DNA from: Pinguiococcus pyrenoidosus | Taxonomy: Eukaryota; Sar; Pinguiophyceae; Pinguiochrysidales; Pinguiochrysidaceae | NCBI GenBank assembly: GCA_019677205.1 | Contig: JAAMXY010000492.1 | Span: forward strand, 1-14,811 | Length of the DNA: 14,811 nt | Direction: 5' to 3' | Shown here: in pieces, positions 1-7,285 of the stretch | Position numbering within the stretch: the stretch's first letter is position 1 | Layout: every line of letters starts with the position of its first letter | Made by a program: the position numbers and the translations under genes | Notes under the pieces: model-generated | Told to the model about the DNA's origin: nothing | Databases searched by the model: none | What the model saw: the letters and a program-made list of their open reading frames with translations, nothing else

Positions 1-500
1 ATTTGAGGCGCGACGTGAGAGAAGGGCGCGCTGGATAGAGCGGGAACCGCCCCGGCTTCAAGATGCCGGATGATCGCTTAGCGCCCCGTGATACAGTCGC
101 GAGAAAGCTGGGGGATCTTGTGAGCGACAGATGGTTGAGCTGCTGCGGAGCCGTGAGATGGAGGCGCGCGCCGCGACTTCAGTTGCGCCAGCCTGGCCAT
201 TGGGCGGAATCACCGGGATCAAGTTGCGGTCTTTGGAAGCGCATCGAATGGAGGCCGCAAGTCCTCGAACCCCGGCCGCTCGTCGACGACGTGCACACCG
301 ACGTTTGGCCTGCCCAGATGCTCGCGGCATTCCCGGCACGCCATTGGTTGGAGGCCACCTGAACGAACTTCGGGAGCCACCCATTGGGTGAAACGGGAAG
401 AGCATGCCGTGTCAGCCGGTGCCATCGGAAGGCTGGAAACAAGAGCCCTGCAGAGACGCACACACCAAAAAAAAAAAAAAAACACACACACGGGGAAAAA
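1..500. other. Left-end stretch with no supported protein gene
   Basis: Several overlapping open frames on both strands cross this stretch. None reads like a known family and none has splice signals linking it to a recognisable exon. They are what GC-rich DNA gives by chance. The right part holds the A/CA simple-sequence tract that follows the 3' end of the minus-strand tRNA gene. I cannot exclude an untranslated end of a gene lying to the left of the window. Confidence 0.5.
467..491. repeat. Poly-A run followed by CA dinucleotides
   Basis: Sixteen consecutive A residues (467-482) run into a short CA repeat ending at 491. On the minus strand this is a long T run about 20 bp past the end of the tRNA gene. 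It could act as a backup RNA polymerase III terminator behind the T6 run next to the gene. It is also an ordinary slippage-prone simple repeat. Confidence 0.7.
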
Positions 501-501
501 A
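495..501 (-). terminator. Pol III T-run terminator of the tRNA gene
   Basis: On the minus strand the last acceptor-stem base is followed directly by a run of T residues and then CCCC. A run of four or more T on the coding strand is the standard RNA polymerase III stop. The first T of the run (complement of position 501) would also be the discriminator base. Confidence 0.7.
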
Positions 502-594
502 GGAGGTACTGGGATTCGAACCCAGGACCTGTCCGGTACGTCGCTGCCAACCAGCTTGTAAGCGGAAAGTCATAACCATCTAGACCATACCTCC
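501..594 (-). tRNA. tRNA-Val(UAC)-like gene with a 20-nt intron
   Basis: Read on the minus strand, a perfect 7-bp acceptor stem (GGAGGTA with TACCTCC), a D arm and a perfect 5-bp T stem (CTGGG with CCCAG) around TTCGAAT form a cloverleaf. The internal promoters are clear: an A box near 576-587 and a B box matching GGTTCGAATCC at 512-522. The anticodon loop reads CTTACA followed by an insert at 537-556, directly 3' of the base after the anticodon, which is the canonical tRNA intron position. Removing 20 nt leaves 73 nt plus the discriminator. The anticodon is then TAC (complement at 558-560), giving valine. Odd points: the outermost anticodon-stem pair is mismatched (U27 with C43), and the discriminator would be U, whereas eukaryotic tRNA-Val normally has A. 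That a tRNA gene is present is nearly certain; the valine assignment is less so. Confidence 0.8.
537..556 (-). other. Inferred tRNA intron (20 nt)
   Basis: This stretch interrupts the anticodon loop of the minus-strand tRNA after position 37. Its removal restores a 7-base loop and lets the stem bases CCG pair with CGG. The exact ends could slide by a base because the flanking bases are similar. Confidence 0.65.
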
Positions 595-636
595 AGCCGC
601 CTTTGCAGACACCGTCTTCCGAAACAAAAACCGAGC

Positions 637-646
637 TTATTTATAT
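637..646 (-). promoter_or_regulatory. TATA-like element upstream of the tRNA gene
   Basis: On the minus strand this reads ATATAAATAA, an A/T island in otherwise GC-rich DNA, 43 to 52 bp upstream of the first tRNA base. In plants and several other eukaryotes such a box helps place TFIIIB at tRNA genes. It could also belong to an unseen transcript. Confidence 0.4.
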
Positions 647-1055
647 GATGACCTGGGAGACTTTGTGCTTTCCATTGAAGTTGAGGGCTGCTTCCATTGG
701 CGGCGGCAGGCTGTCGGCGATTTCACCATCGAATCAACTGCGTAAACGTACGTCTCCTTCCACCTCCTCCCAATCCCCTCGCAGTGAAACGCCCGCGCAC
801 GTCCTTCGTCTATCCCATGCATCTCCTTAGCAAATCCACGGCAATGGCGCTTTGCGACAGCCTCCTCTGGCCAACGCTGAACATAAGAAACCGTCGGCGC
901 AGATTGGTACGTGGCGTAAGGGGTCTCTCCAAGCTGGTCTGCAACAGAAGCGCCACACCTTTGTCCTGCGCAGCCTTCTTCAGCACTCCGTGTGCGTGCC
1001 TTGTTTTTTCGTCTCTACATTTCCCGGGCCTCCTCCATTGCAAGACTCGCGCAAC
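647..1055. other. Upstream region of the rubredoxin gene
   Basis: No protein gene is supported here. Open frames exist on both strands but show no recognisable family, signal or splice continuity. The stretch should hold the promoter and 5' untranslated leader of the plus-strand gene starting at 1056. I see no convincing TATA box on the plus strand near that gene; the pyrimidine-rich sequence around 1000-1040 may be leader. Confidence 0.5.
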
Positions 1056-1912
1056 ATGAAGTCCTTTGCGGCGCTCTGCGTGCTCTGCCTTCTGGCCGGC
1101 TCGGCCGCCTTCTCCACGGTGCGGGTTACCGGCAAGGCCCTCGCCAGTCCCCTGCGCAGTCGGGCGCCTGCGGTCAGGTACTTGCCACGTCGGGCTCACG
1201 GGCCAGCGGCCAGGGCGTAGTCGTCTGTAGGCAAAAGCTAAGCCAAGCCAAGCCTAGCCAAGCCAAGCCTCGTGTTGCGTTGCGCTGCGTTGCGTTGCGT
1301 TGCCTTGCGCTGCGTTGCGTTGCGTTGCCTTGCCTTGGCTGATCATGGTCCTGCAACTGTTCTTTGGCAGTGCCCGCAAGTCTGCGGCAGCGGAGGAGGA
1401 GGAGCTGTACTGGCAGGGCGACTGGGTGTGCAAGGACTGCGGATACGTCTACGACCGCAGCGAATGCGGAGGGCTTTACTTCGAGGAGCAGCCGAGGTGA
1501 GCCGCGCAGCCGAGCGACCCAAACCTGTCCATAAAGATGGGGCATCCATTCATGCTTGCCCTCAAGCTCACCGGGCGACCAATCCACAATGAACTCCATC
1601 CCCTGACGCCGAGCCCCTTCCACAATCTGCTCTTCTTCGTATGCGCCAGGGGCTTCCGCTGCCCGCAGTGCCGTGGCCCTCGCCGTCGGTATGCAAAGAT
1701 GGTCGGAGACCGCGTTGGTCTCACCTTGGATGGGGGCGATGCCCCCATCCTGCTCTTCAGGTGCGCACCGTTGACCTGCAGTGCTGATGCGCTTCTGCGC
1801 CGTGTGCTGACTGCGCCGCCTTCCGGCTTGGCTCCCTGATTGCAGTTTTGGCGGCCTCGCTATAACTGTTCTCTTCGGCGTCTGGGCCATCAATGATTTC
1901 CCAGGCCTGTAG
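1056..1912 (+). CDS. RBD1: Membrane-anchored rubredoxin, probably plastid-targeted (4 exons)
   Basis: Exons 1056-1177, 1371-1496, 1650-1760 and 1846-1912 join in phase (each junction splits a codon 2+1) into 141 residues. Residues 1-19 are a hydrophobic signal-like segment ending GSAA, followed by Phe and a basic, hydroxylated stretch: the bipartite leader of complex plastids. The rubredoxin core spans about 55-100 with the iron-binding cysteines C61 and C64 (CKDCGYVY) and C87 and C90 (FRCPQC). A hydrophobic helix at about 115-135 makes a C-terminal membrane anchor. This order (leader, rubredoxin, C-terminal helix) is that of the RubA/RBD1 thylakoid rubredoxins needed for photosystem assembly in cyanobacteria, green algae and plants. 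Donors are GTACTT, GTGAGC and GTGCGC. The first intron contains pentamer arrays. The stop lies 83 bp from the stop of the opposite gene. The family is secure; the photosystem role is inferred from relatives. Confidence 0.87.
1236..1270 (+). repeat. AGCCA-type pentamer array in intron 1
   Basis: Seven head-to-tail 5-bp units (AGCTA, AGCCA, AGCCA, AGCCT, AGCCA, AGCCA, AGCCT) lie in the middle of the rubredoxin gene's first intron. They are partly complementary to the second pentamer array just downstream. Confidence 0.9.
1274..1338 (+). repeat. GTTGC-type pentamer array in intron 1
   Basis: Thirteen consecutive 5-bp units, mostly GTTGC with GCTGC, CTTGC and CTTGG variants, end about 30 bp before the inferred 3' splice site at 1370. 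Units recur in an ordered pattern (GCTGC then three GTTGC then CTTGC occurs twice, a 25-bp higher-order unit at 1284-1308 and 1309-1333), which suggests a recent 25-bp duplication. Confidence 0.9.
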
Positions 1913-1995
1913 TCTGCAGGTCTGCTTGGGAATCTCCGACCGGGAACTCCCTCTCTCATTCTCTTCCAGAACAAAACAATCATCAAGTTCTTCTC

Positions 1996-3252
1996 TCAGT
2001 CCGTGTCTGCGTCGTCCGGGACGGGCGTGATCAGCCCGAAGTCCAGCGCATAGCGAACGAGCTCCGTGCGATTCACCGTGTTCGTCTTCTCCAGCAAGCT
2101 ACTGATGCGCTTCTCCACCGTGCGCTCCGTCACACCTGTGCACGGAGAGAGATTACACATTGCATCCTGGTCGAGATACTTCTCGCCAAAGCAACGAGGA
2201 ATACCGTCGGGCAAAAACAAAAAAAACAAAAACCAAAATAAGGTACCTAGGTCCTCGGCGATTTCCTTGTTCATGTACCCCAACGCCACCATGTCGAGCA
2301 CGACCTGCTCCCGCTCCGTCACATAGACCGGCGGCTTCTTGTACTGAACAGCAGGCAAGGGCGCTTGGCGCAGCACCTGTCGTGGCAATGCCGAGACACC
2401 GCTGCAGCGTCAAGGGCCACGTTGCTGAACCCGATTCTCTCGCATCGATTCAGCGCACCTGCTCCATCACATCCTTGAGCTGGCGAATGTCCTGCCGAAG
2501 GCCCAAGATCTCCTGCGCGAGGTCCACTCGGCGGACCAGGATGTTGTCCATGATGCTGAAGAGTTCCTCGGGATCAAAAGGCTTCGGAAGATACGCATCG
2601 ACACCGGCTCGATACCCTTGGATCCGGTCCTGTTTTCCAAGGCGGTCAGCGAAAGCAGCGGGGCAGCGGGGCAGCGGGCAGCTCCCCACACGCAGACATC
2701 TATGCGCATGCATGTACACAGAGGATGAGCTGCCAAAGACAACGCAAGATGCGCACCCGGGTCAACGCCTTCGCGGTGAGAAAAACCACCGGGATGTCCT
2801 TGTACTGCGGCAAGGCCCGAACCTAGGCAGGAAATTGGCTCCATGGTAAAATGAACCGCACGCCTCTCTTATCATGCGCGATGTCGTTGTCGTTGCTGAT
2901 GCAAGAGAAACACACATCACAGTGCGAGACGCACCTGCTGCAGCAGGGCAAAGCCGTCCAAGCCAGGCATCCGGATGTCCGAGACGATGATGTCCGGTCT
3001 GGGATCCGACGCTCGCAGGATGGACAGCGCTTCCGCGCCGGACGCCGCCGTGCTCGCGTTGTAGCCGCGTTCCTGCACGAGCTCTCCCACGGCCTTGAGC
3101 AGTGCCTCGTCGTCGTCGATGAGCAGCACGTTGAACAGGGCGGCTGCGCGAGTGCCCAGCGCCATGGGCAGGCGAAAGCTACGCCCTCCACGCCGCGGGG
3201 CCGGAAGGCCACAGACGGCCACCAGGAGACTCGCTCGGATCAAGCTCCGCAT
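1996..3252 (-). CDS. ycf29: Ycf29-like NarL-type response regulator, nuclear and spliced (5 exons)
   Basis: Exons in coding order are 3252-2935, 2822-2757, 2629-2459, 2343-2247 and 2135-1996, giving 263 residues. The receiver domain (about 40-160) is complete: acidic triad D46-D48, phosphoacceptor D92 (SDIRMPG), T122 (FLTAK), Y141 and K144 (YLPKPFDPEEL). A linker leads to a LuxR-type helix-turn-helix at about 193-255, with TEREQVVLDMVALGYMNKEI and then TERTVEKRISSLLEKTN. This domain order and the TVEK and ELVRYAL signatures match Ycf29, a DNA-binding regulator encoded in red algal and cryptophyte plastid DNA. The four introns show that this copy is nuclear. The chosen start (3252) gives a moderately hydrophobic leader ending GRSF, plausibly plastid targeting; an in-frame ATG at 3312 is the alternative. 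Exon 4 could begin at 2376 instead, adding 11 residues. The domains are certain; Ycf29 orthology and location are inferred. Confidence 0.85.
2655..2682. repeat. GCAGCGGG tandem repeat in intron
   Basis: Three exact 8-bp units at 2655-2678 plus a partial fourth lie in the second intron of the response-regulator gene (intron 2630-2756). Confidence 0.8.
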
Positions 3253-3412
3253 CTGTCTTCCCTCGGAGCGTTCTTGGCGTTTTCGTGAGGTGGCTGGCTT
3301 CGGCCCTCTCATCCAACTCGCGGCGTTTCAAAGGGCCGGCGTTGACGACTTCCGCGGCGTCGTCTCTGTCCGCTCCCGCGCGTCCGTCCGCGCGCCCGCG
3401 GGTTGCGCCGCC
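3253..3412. promoter_or_regulatory. Shared divergent promoter region
   Basis: This 160-bp spacer separates the start codons of the response regulator (minus) and the TrhO-type gene (plus). It has to hold both promoters and both 5' leaders. It is GC-rich without a clear TATA box on either strand. If the upstream ATG of the regulator (3312) is used, the spacer shrinks to 100 bp. Confidence 0.5.
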
Positions 3413-4856
3413 ATGCCGGACTCCGTGCTGCTCTTTTACAGATACGTGGCCATCGACGATGTGCAGGCAGAGGTGGCGGCTCAGCAGAGCCTGTGCGAGC
3501 GGCTGGGAGTGGCCGGTGGACGCATTCGCGTGGCGCCGGAGGGGCTGAACGGGACTCTCGCAGCGCCGGAGGCAGCGGTGGCGGCGTACATTGCACACAT
3601 GGAAGCTGACGAGCGCTACCAGGTGATTTGATGAGCGGACGCCAGATTCGCAGAGGCGCACCTAAGGCTCTGCACCCGAAAACGCGCTTCGTTGCCGAAG
3701 GGGACCGATTGGAAAGTGTCTTCCTGTGGAGATCAGAGCGCCGCAGAGGTGTTTCCGGAGGGGCTGCTCGTGCAGCGAGTAGCCGAGGTGGTGAGCAGCG
3801 GCGGGGCGCTCGCAGACGTGCCGCTGGCCAGAGGAGGCGTCCACCTGAGTCCTGCAAAGTTCCACGAAGCGGTGGAAGGCATGCTCTCCGGCCAGGGCGC
3901 CACGAACACGATACTCCTGGACGTCCGCAATCATTATGAGCAGCTCGTGGGGCGCTTCACCGGGGCTACGAATCCCATGACGAGGTTCGTCTCCGCACAG
4001 GACGCACCGGGAAGGTGGCGAGCGTTGGCTGATGCTTCTCTGGGCGACTAGGTCGTTCGGGGAGTTTGTCAGCTGGGTCGACGAGCATGTCGACGAGCTG
4101 CAAGGAGCTGACCGGGTCCTCATGTATTGCACGGGCGGGGTGCGCTGCGAGAAGGCGTCTGCGTACGTCAACATGGCGGTCGGTGCAGGGTCGACGGCCG
4201 GCAAGGTGATGCAGCTGCAGGGCGGCATCCATCGATACCTCGAGGAATATGGCGAGGCCGGCCTCTTCTGTGGCTCGAATTTTGTGTTTGACAATCGAGT
4301 AGAGGTACCACCACAGGGCAAGGCGCAGACGACGACGACGGCGACGGCGACGACCACGACGACGACTGCCTCCGCAGCGAACGGAAGCGAGTCAAGACGT
4401 GGCCTTCCCGAGGCGCTTTCAGAAAGCTCTAAACCCGCAGATGTGAGCGAGCGGACAGCAGGCAGCATTTCGTCTGCGATAAGAAGAAAAGTAGAGGAGA
4501 CCAAGCTGGCAGTAGGAAGTTGCGAGGAATGCGGTGGGAAAAATGTTGCGGAATCGGCAGGCACCCGCTTGGTCCTCCCTGTGCGACTCCAAGACGGTGT
4601 GCGGTGTAGATCATGTCGGATGCTCGTGATGGCCTGTGACGCTTGTACGCAGCGACATGGGATCGACCTGTTCTGCTCGAAGTGCAGGGCCGAAGGTCTC
4701 GGCGGACGAGGGAGAATGGAAATCCAGAGTGGAATCGACAGCTTGAAGCGCAGGTTTGAGAACCCGCGCTTTCGAGGACGGCGAAACAAGAGCCGCCGGC
4801 TTGCGCTGAGAAGAAAGCTCGCACTCCTTGAGGAGAGGTATCGAGAATTGGATTAA
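3413..4856 (+). CDS. trhO: TrhO/TSTD2-type rhodanese-domain protein (3 exons)
   Basis: Exons 3413-3622, 3701-3984 and 4052-4856 give 432 residues. The start is GCCGCCATGC, a strong eukaryotic context. An N-terminal domain opens with VLLFYRYVAIDD and carries EGLNGTLA, as in bacterial TrhO (YceA), the oxygen-dependent tRNA uridine-34 hydroxylase. A rhodanese domain follows with LLDVRNHYE (142-150) and the active-site loop MYCTGGVRCEKAS, containing C191 and C197. After a Thr/Ala-rich linker (258-270) come four CxxC pairs at C322/C325, C350/C353, C360/C363 and C373/C376, which could bind two zinc ions. The C-terminus is basic and helical. Eukaryotic relatives are called TSTD2. No targeting leader is seen, so a cytosolic or nuclear location is likely. 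The second exon's acceptor at 3700 is the least certain junction; 3655 is also in frame. The family is secure; the hydroxylase activity is inferred. Confidence 0.88.
4329..4367 (+). repeat. ACG trinucleotide repeat encoding a Thr-rich linker
   Basis: Thirteen codons, mostly ACG with GCG, ACC and ACT interruptions, encode a Thr/Ala run joining the rhodanese domain to the cysteine-rich C-terminal part of the TrhO-type protein. It is a coding microsatellite and may vary in length between strains. Confidence 0.85.
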
Positions 4857-4881
4857 TGGAAAAGCATTTCTTCTTTCAGAG

Positions 4882-6581
4882 CTAGAAGAGGTGTGAATTC
4901 AGTCGTTTTCCACACTCGCTGAGGCTTCTCTGTGGTGCCTTCCACGCCTGCGCTCGTCGTGTCCTCCTCTTGGCGGAAGAGCGCTTCGCCTCCGCCGACG
5001 AGTCCCCGAACAAGGCACGCAGCTGCACTTTCACGAGCTTCACATTCTCTCGGTTCGTTGTCACAGTCGTGAAAACGCGCTCAGAAGGTTCCTGCGGCTC
5101 CTTGGCTGCTATCCGGGGCGTTGCTCGGCCAGTCTTCGCCTCGGTCACCAGCTGTTGCGCTTGCCTTCCCATTCCCGCCTTCTGCCCGGCGGCGACGTCA
5201 CGTCGCAGGTGGCGGACAAAGCCAACGGCGTGGGGACTTCGGGTGTACCCTTCGAATCCCGGCCGTGAGGCGAAGATGGGCAAGGGCGACTCTTCATCCT
5301 GGGACGCGTCGCTTGGCGTCGCTGATCCGCGCGTGCTGCCCTCGACATCGGGAAGCTTGGTCGGCACCGTCACCTCCGGATGCTCAGCTTGGTTGTCGTT
5401 CTTCTGAGGAGCCCCCTGCGCGGCGTCGCTTCCGGGCGCGCCATGCAGCACGCTTTCCAGCTTCTGGGTCGCCTCTCGGAGTCTCTCAACTGGGTCCCTT
5501 TGCCAATCCTGCGAGCCCGGCTGTCCACCCGCCCGTTTGCTCACGGCCTTCCTTGACGAAGCTGCTCTGACTTGGTACTCGCTCTTGGGATGCTTTGCGG
5601 ACCATTCGCTCAGTATCGTCTCGATTCGCTTCGAGTACTTGTGCTTCTTCGACGGCGCGCAGAGGTAAGGATTCGCACCTGCCTCGAGCAGCGTGGTGAC
5701 CAAGTCGGAGATCCCGGACTGCGCGGCCTTTTGCAAGGGCGTCTGCTTTGCTTTGTTTCGCAGGTCTACCGCCGCGTCTGCGCGCAAGAGGATCTCCAGC
5801 CCGATGGCGTCCCCCCGCCAGCAGCATAGGTGCAACGGCGTCCAGCCATCAGCATCTCTACGGCACATTCCGTTAGCCATCACCGTTCCCTGCCGGATCC
5901 TGCCGGATCCTGCGGTCTTCGGGAAGTTACCTGCAGTTCGCGTCCGCGCCGGCGTTGAGAAGGGCCGTCATGGCGTCGTGACTGGAAAGCGCAGCGGCGT
6001 AGCTCAAGGGAGTCCATCCGTACCAGCGCTTCTCCATATTGGCGCCTTTCTTGCAGAGCCGGTGGATGTCCGAGAAGCTGTTTTCCTTGGCAGCTCTGTG
6101 CAGCGCGTGGATGGGAATCTTCTTCAACTCCTCGGCGCGCTTCCGGCGAATCCGAGTGAGCAGGGTCTTGATCTTCACGACCTGCGAAAGTTCCAGGGAT
6201 TTGCTGCCTGCTCGAGTACACTCGCGCCGTCAGGTTCTGACTACCCAGCAGAGCAGAAGCGGCCGGAGGGCAGCGCCACGCACCTCTGTCGTCACACGAA
6301 GAGTGCTCACTTTCCGTTGGCGCCAGCGAGGAGTCGCCCCGGAGGGCATTGTTGTCCGCTGACTGAGGGCGCCAGCCGGACTTGGACGGAGTGACCCCGT
6401 CCAGTCCCAGCTTCCCAGCGTCTTTGACGCGGCGTTGGGTCTGGATGACCATCCGCCTCGCTTCTTTCTTCCGGCGGCGATTGGTCCGCCGGTCCAGCGC
6501 CCGCGTCTCGTGACGCATCTTGTTCACGCGCGATCGCCAGTTGGCGCCAGCGCCGGACACCAAGCCTGAGAGGCCACCCAT
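4882..6581 (-). CDS. Ankyrin-repeat protein with a long disordered tail (3 exons)
   Basis: Exons in coding order are 6581-6284, 6207-5931 and 5857-4882, giving 516 residues. The first about 100 residues are basic and low in order (RRTNRRRKKEARR). Four ankyrin units follow at about 130-258: HALHRAAKENSFSDIHRLCKKG, GWTPLSYAAALSSHDAMTALL, GWTPLHLCCWRGDAIGLEIL and QTPLQKAAQSGISDLVTTLLE. The junction at residue 192 restores a perfect repeat spacing (GADANC-R-DADGWTPLH), which fixes the intron 5858-5930. Residues from about 270 on are charged and probably disordered, ending in a basic segment. Ankyrin repeats bind partner proteins, and nothing here names the partner. The first donor is uncertain: 6283 (GAG|GTGCGT) and a site 27 nt earlier in the transcript (GTGAGC) are both in phase. 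The stop is only 25 bp from the stop of the opposite gene. Confidence 0.8.
5891..5910. repeat. TGCCGGATCC tandem pair in intron
   Basis: Two exact 10-bp copies, followed by a partial third, lie in the second intron of the ankyrin gene. On the coding strand they create a series of CAG trinucleotides that look like extra 3' splice sites; the acceptor at 5858 is preferred because it restores the ankyrin repeat. Confidence 0.85.
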
Positions 6582-7285
6582 CTCGCGCGTCCTTCGGAGC
6601 TAGTCCGGGCGCAAGCGAACTCCACGGGGGCCACAGCTCCTTTGCCCCGTCAATACCTCGGCGAGGCTTCGACCGGTATCCAAAAATGTATCTTACGTGT
6701 GGGGCCCAGTTGGAAGACGCGACCAGTGGCGTAAAGCGCCTCAAAGAGGCGGAGAGGTGCGGAGGCGCTGTTGGCGTTGATGTCTCAGCGAAATCGTTAT
6801 CCGTCATCCGTGAGGTTCGCGGAGCTACTTCATGGCGAAATAGAGTGTGCATAGCTCCGCCTGATTGGCTGACATCCTTGAACGGCAAGCTTTCGTACAC
6901 CTTGACGCGGAAATGTTAAACCCGGACTGGCGCGTAGGACGCGGCTGCAGCTTTATTTCATGTCAAGCTCGGTTGATCATTGGGGCAACTTCATCCAGCT
7001 CATCGGTCCATTGGATCACAGCTGCTTTCAAATACATGAAATGCATTCCAAAATGACGATTCCCAGAGAACTTCACCTCAGCTTTCGGAAGATACGCAAA
7101 CGCACCCGTCCTGAACCCCGCATTTTGGCGCCAAAGGAGCCCATTTTCCCAGACAACGGCATCTTAAGATCCTCCTCCAGATCGTCCTTGCAGCGCGCAT
7201 TCCTCTTTTGAAGGGGCCGAGCTGAAGCGTGGCGCCGGAGCGCTTCTTCCCGGATACACGCCGTGCGGCAAAGCGCACGTGAAAG
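6582..7285. other. 704-bp divergent intergenic region
   Basis: This lies between the starts of the ankyrin gene (minus) and the membrane-protein gene (plus) and should contain both promoters. The only open frames are short and resemble nothing known. An ATTGG motif at 6864-6868 (CTGATTGGCTG) is a CCAAT-box match in reverse orientation and may serve either gene. The part from about 6940 to 7080 is richer in A/T than its surroundings. No repeat or RNA gene was seen. Confidence 0.5.

Noticed and set aside
501-594. tRNA-Tyr, tRNA-Cys or tRNA-Gln as the identity
   Set aside because: GTA, GCA, CTG and TTG triplets occur in or near the intron, but none sits after a U33 with a pairing stem. Only TAC fits a 7-base loop with the canonical intron position.
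1174-1986. A 270-codon minus-strand open frame across the rubredoxin gene
   Set aside because: It reads through the pentamer arrays and lies antisense to four exons that join into a complete rubredoxin. It is a shadow frame.
1996-3312. A bacterial contaminant or organelle DNA fragment carrying a response regulator
   Set aside because: The gene is interrupted by four GT-AG introns and lies between other spliced genes, so it belongs to a nuclear chromosome.
3095-3412. Extending the TrhO-type protein upstream in the same open frame
   Set aside because: The extension would overlap the first exon of the opposite response-regulator gene. It has no conserved sequence, whereas the ATG at 3413 has an excellent context and begins exactly where the family starts.
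3662-4789. A 375-codon minus-strand open frame opposite the TrhO-type gene
   Set aside because: It is antisense to a conserved rhodanese protein, and its Val-rich run is simply the complement of the ACG repeat.
5891-5930. Very short introns (31 or 41 bp) in the ankyrin gene using the CAGs of the 10-bp repeat
   Set aside because: The acceptor at 5858 gives a normal 73-bp intron and restores exact ankyrin spacing, while the shorter options insert extra residues between repeats.
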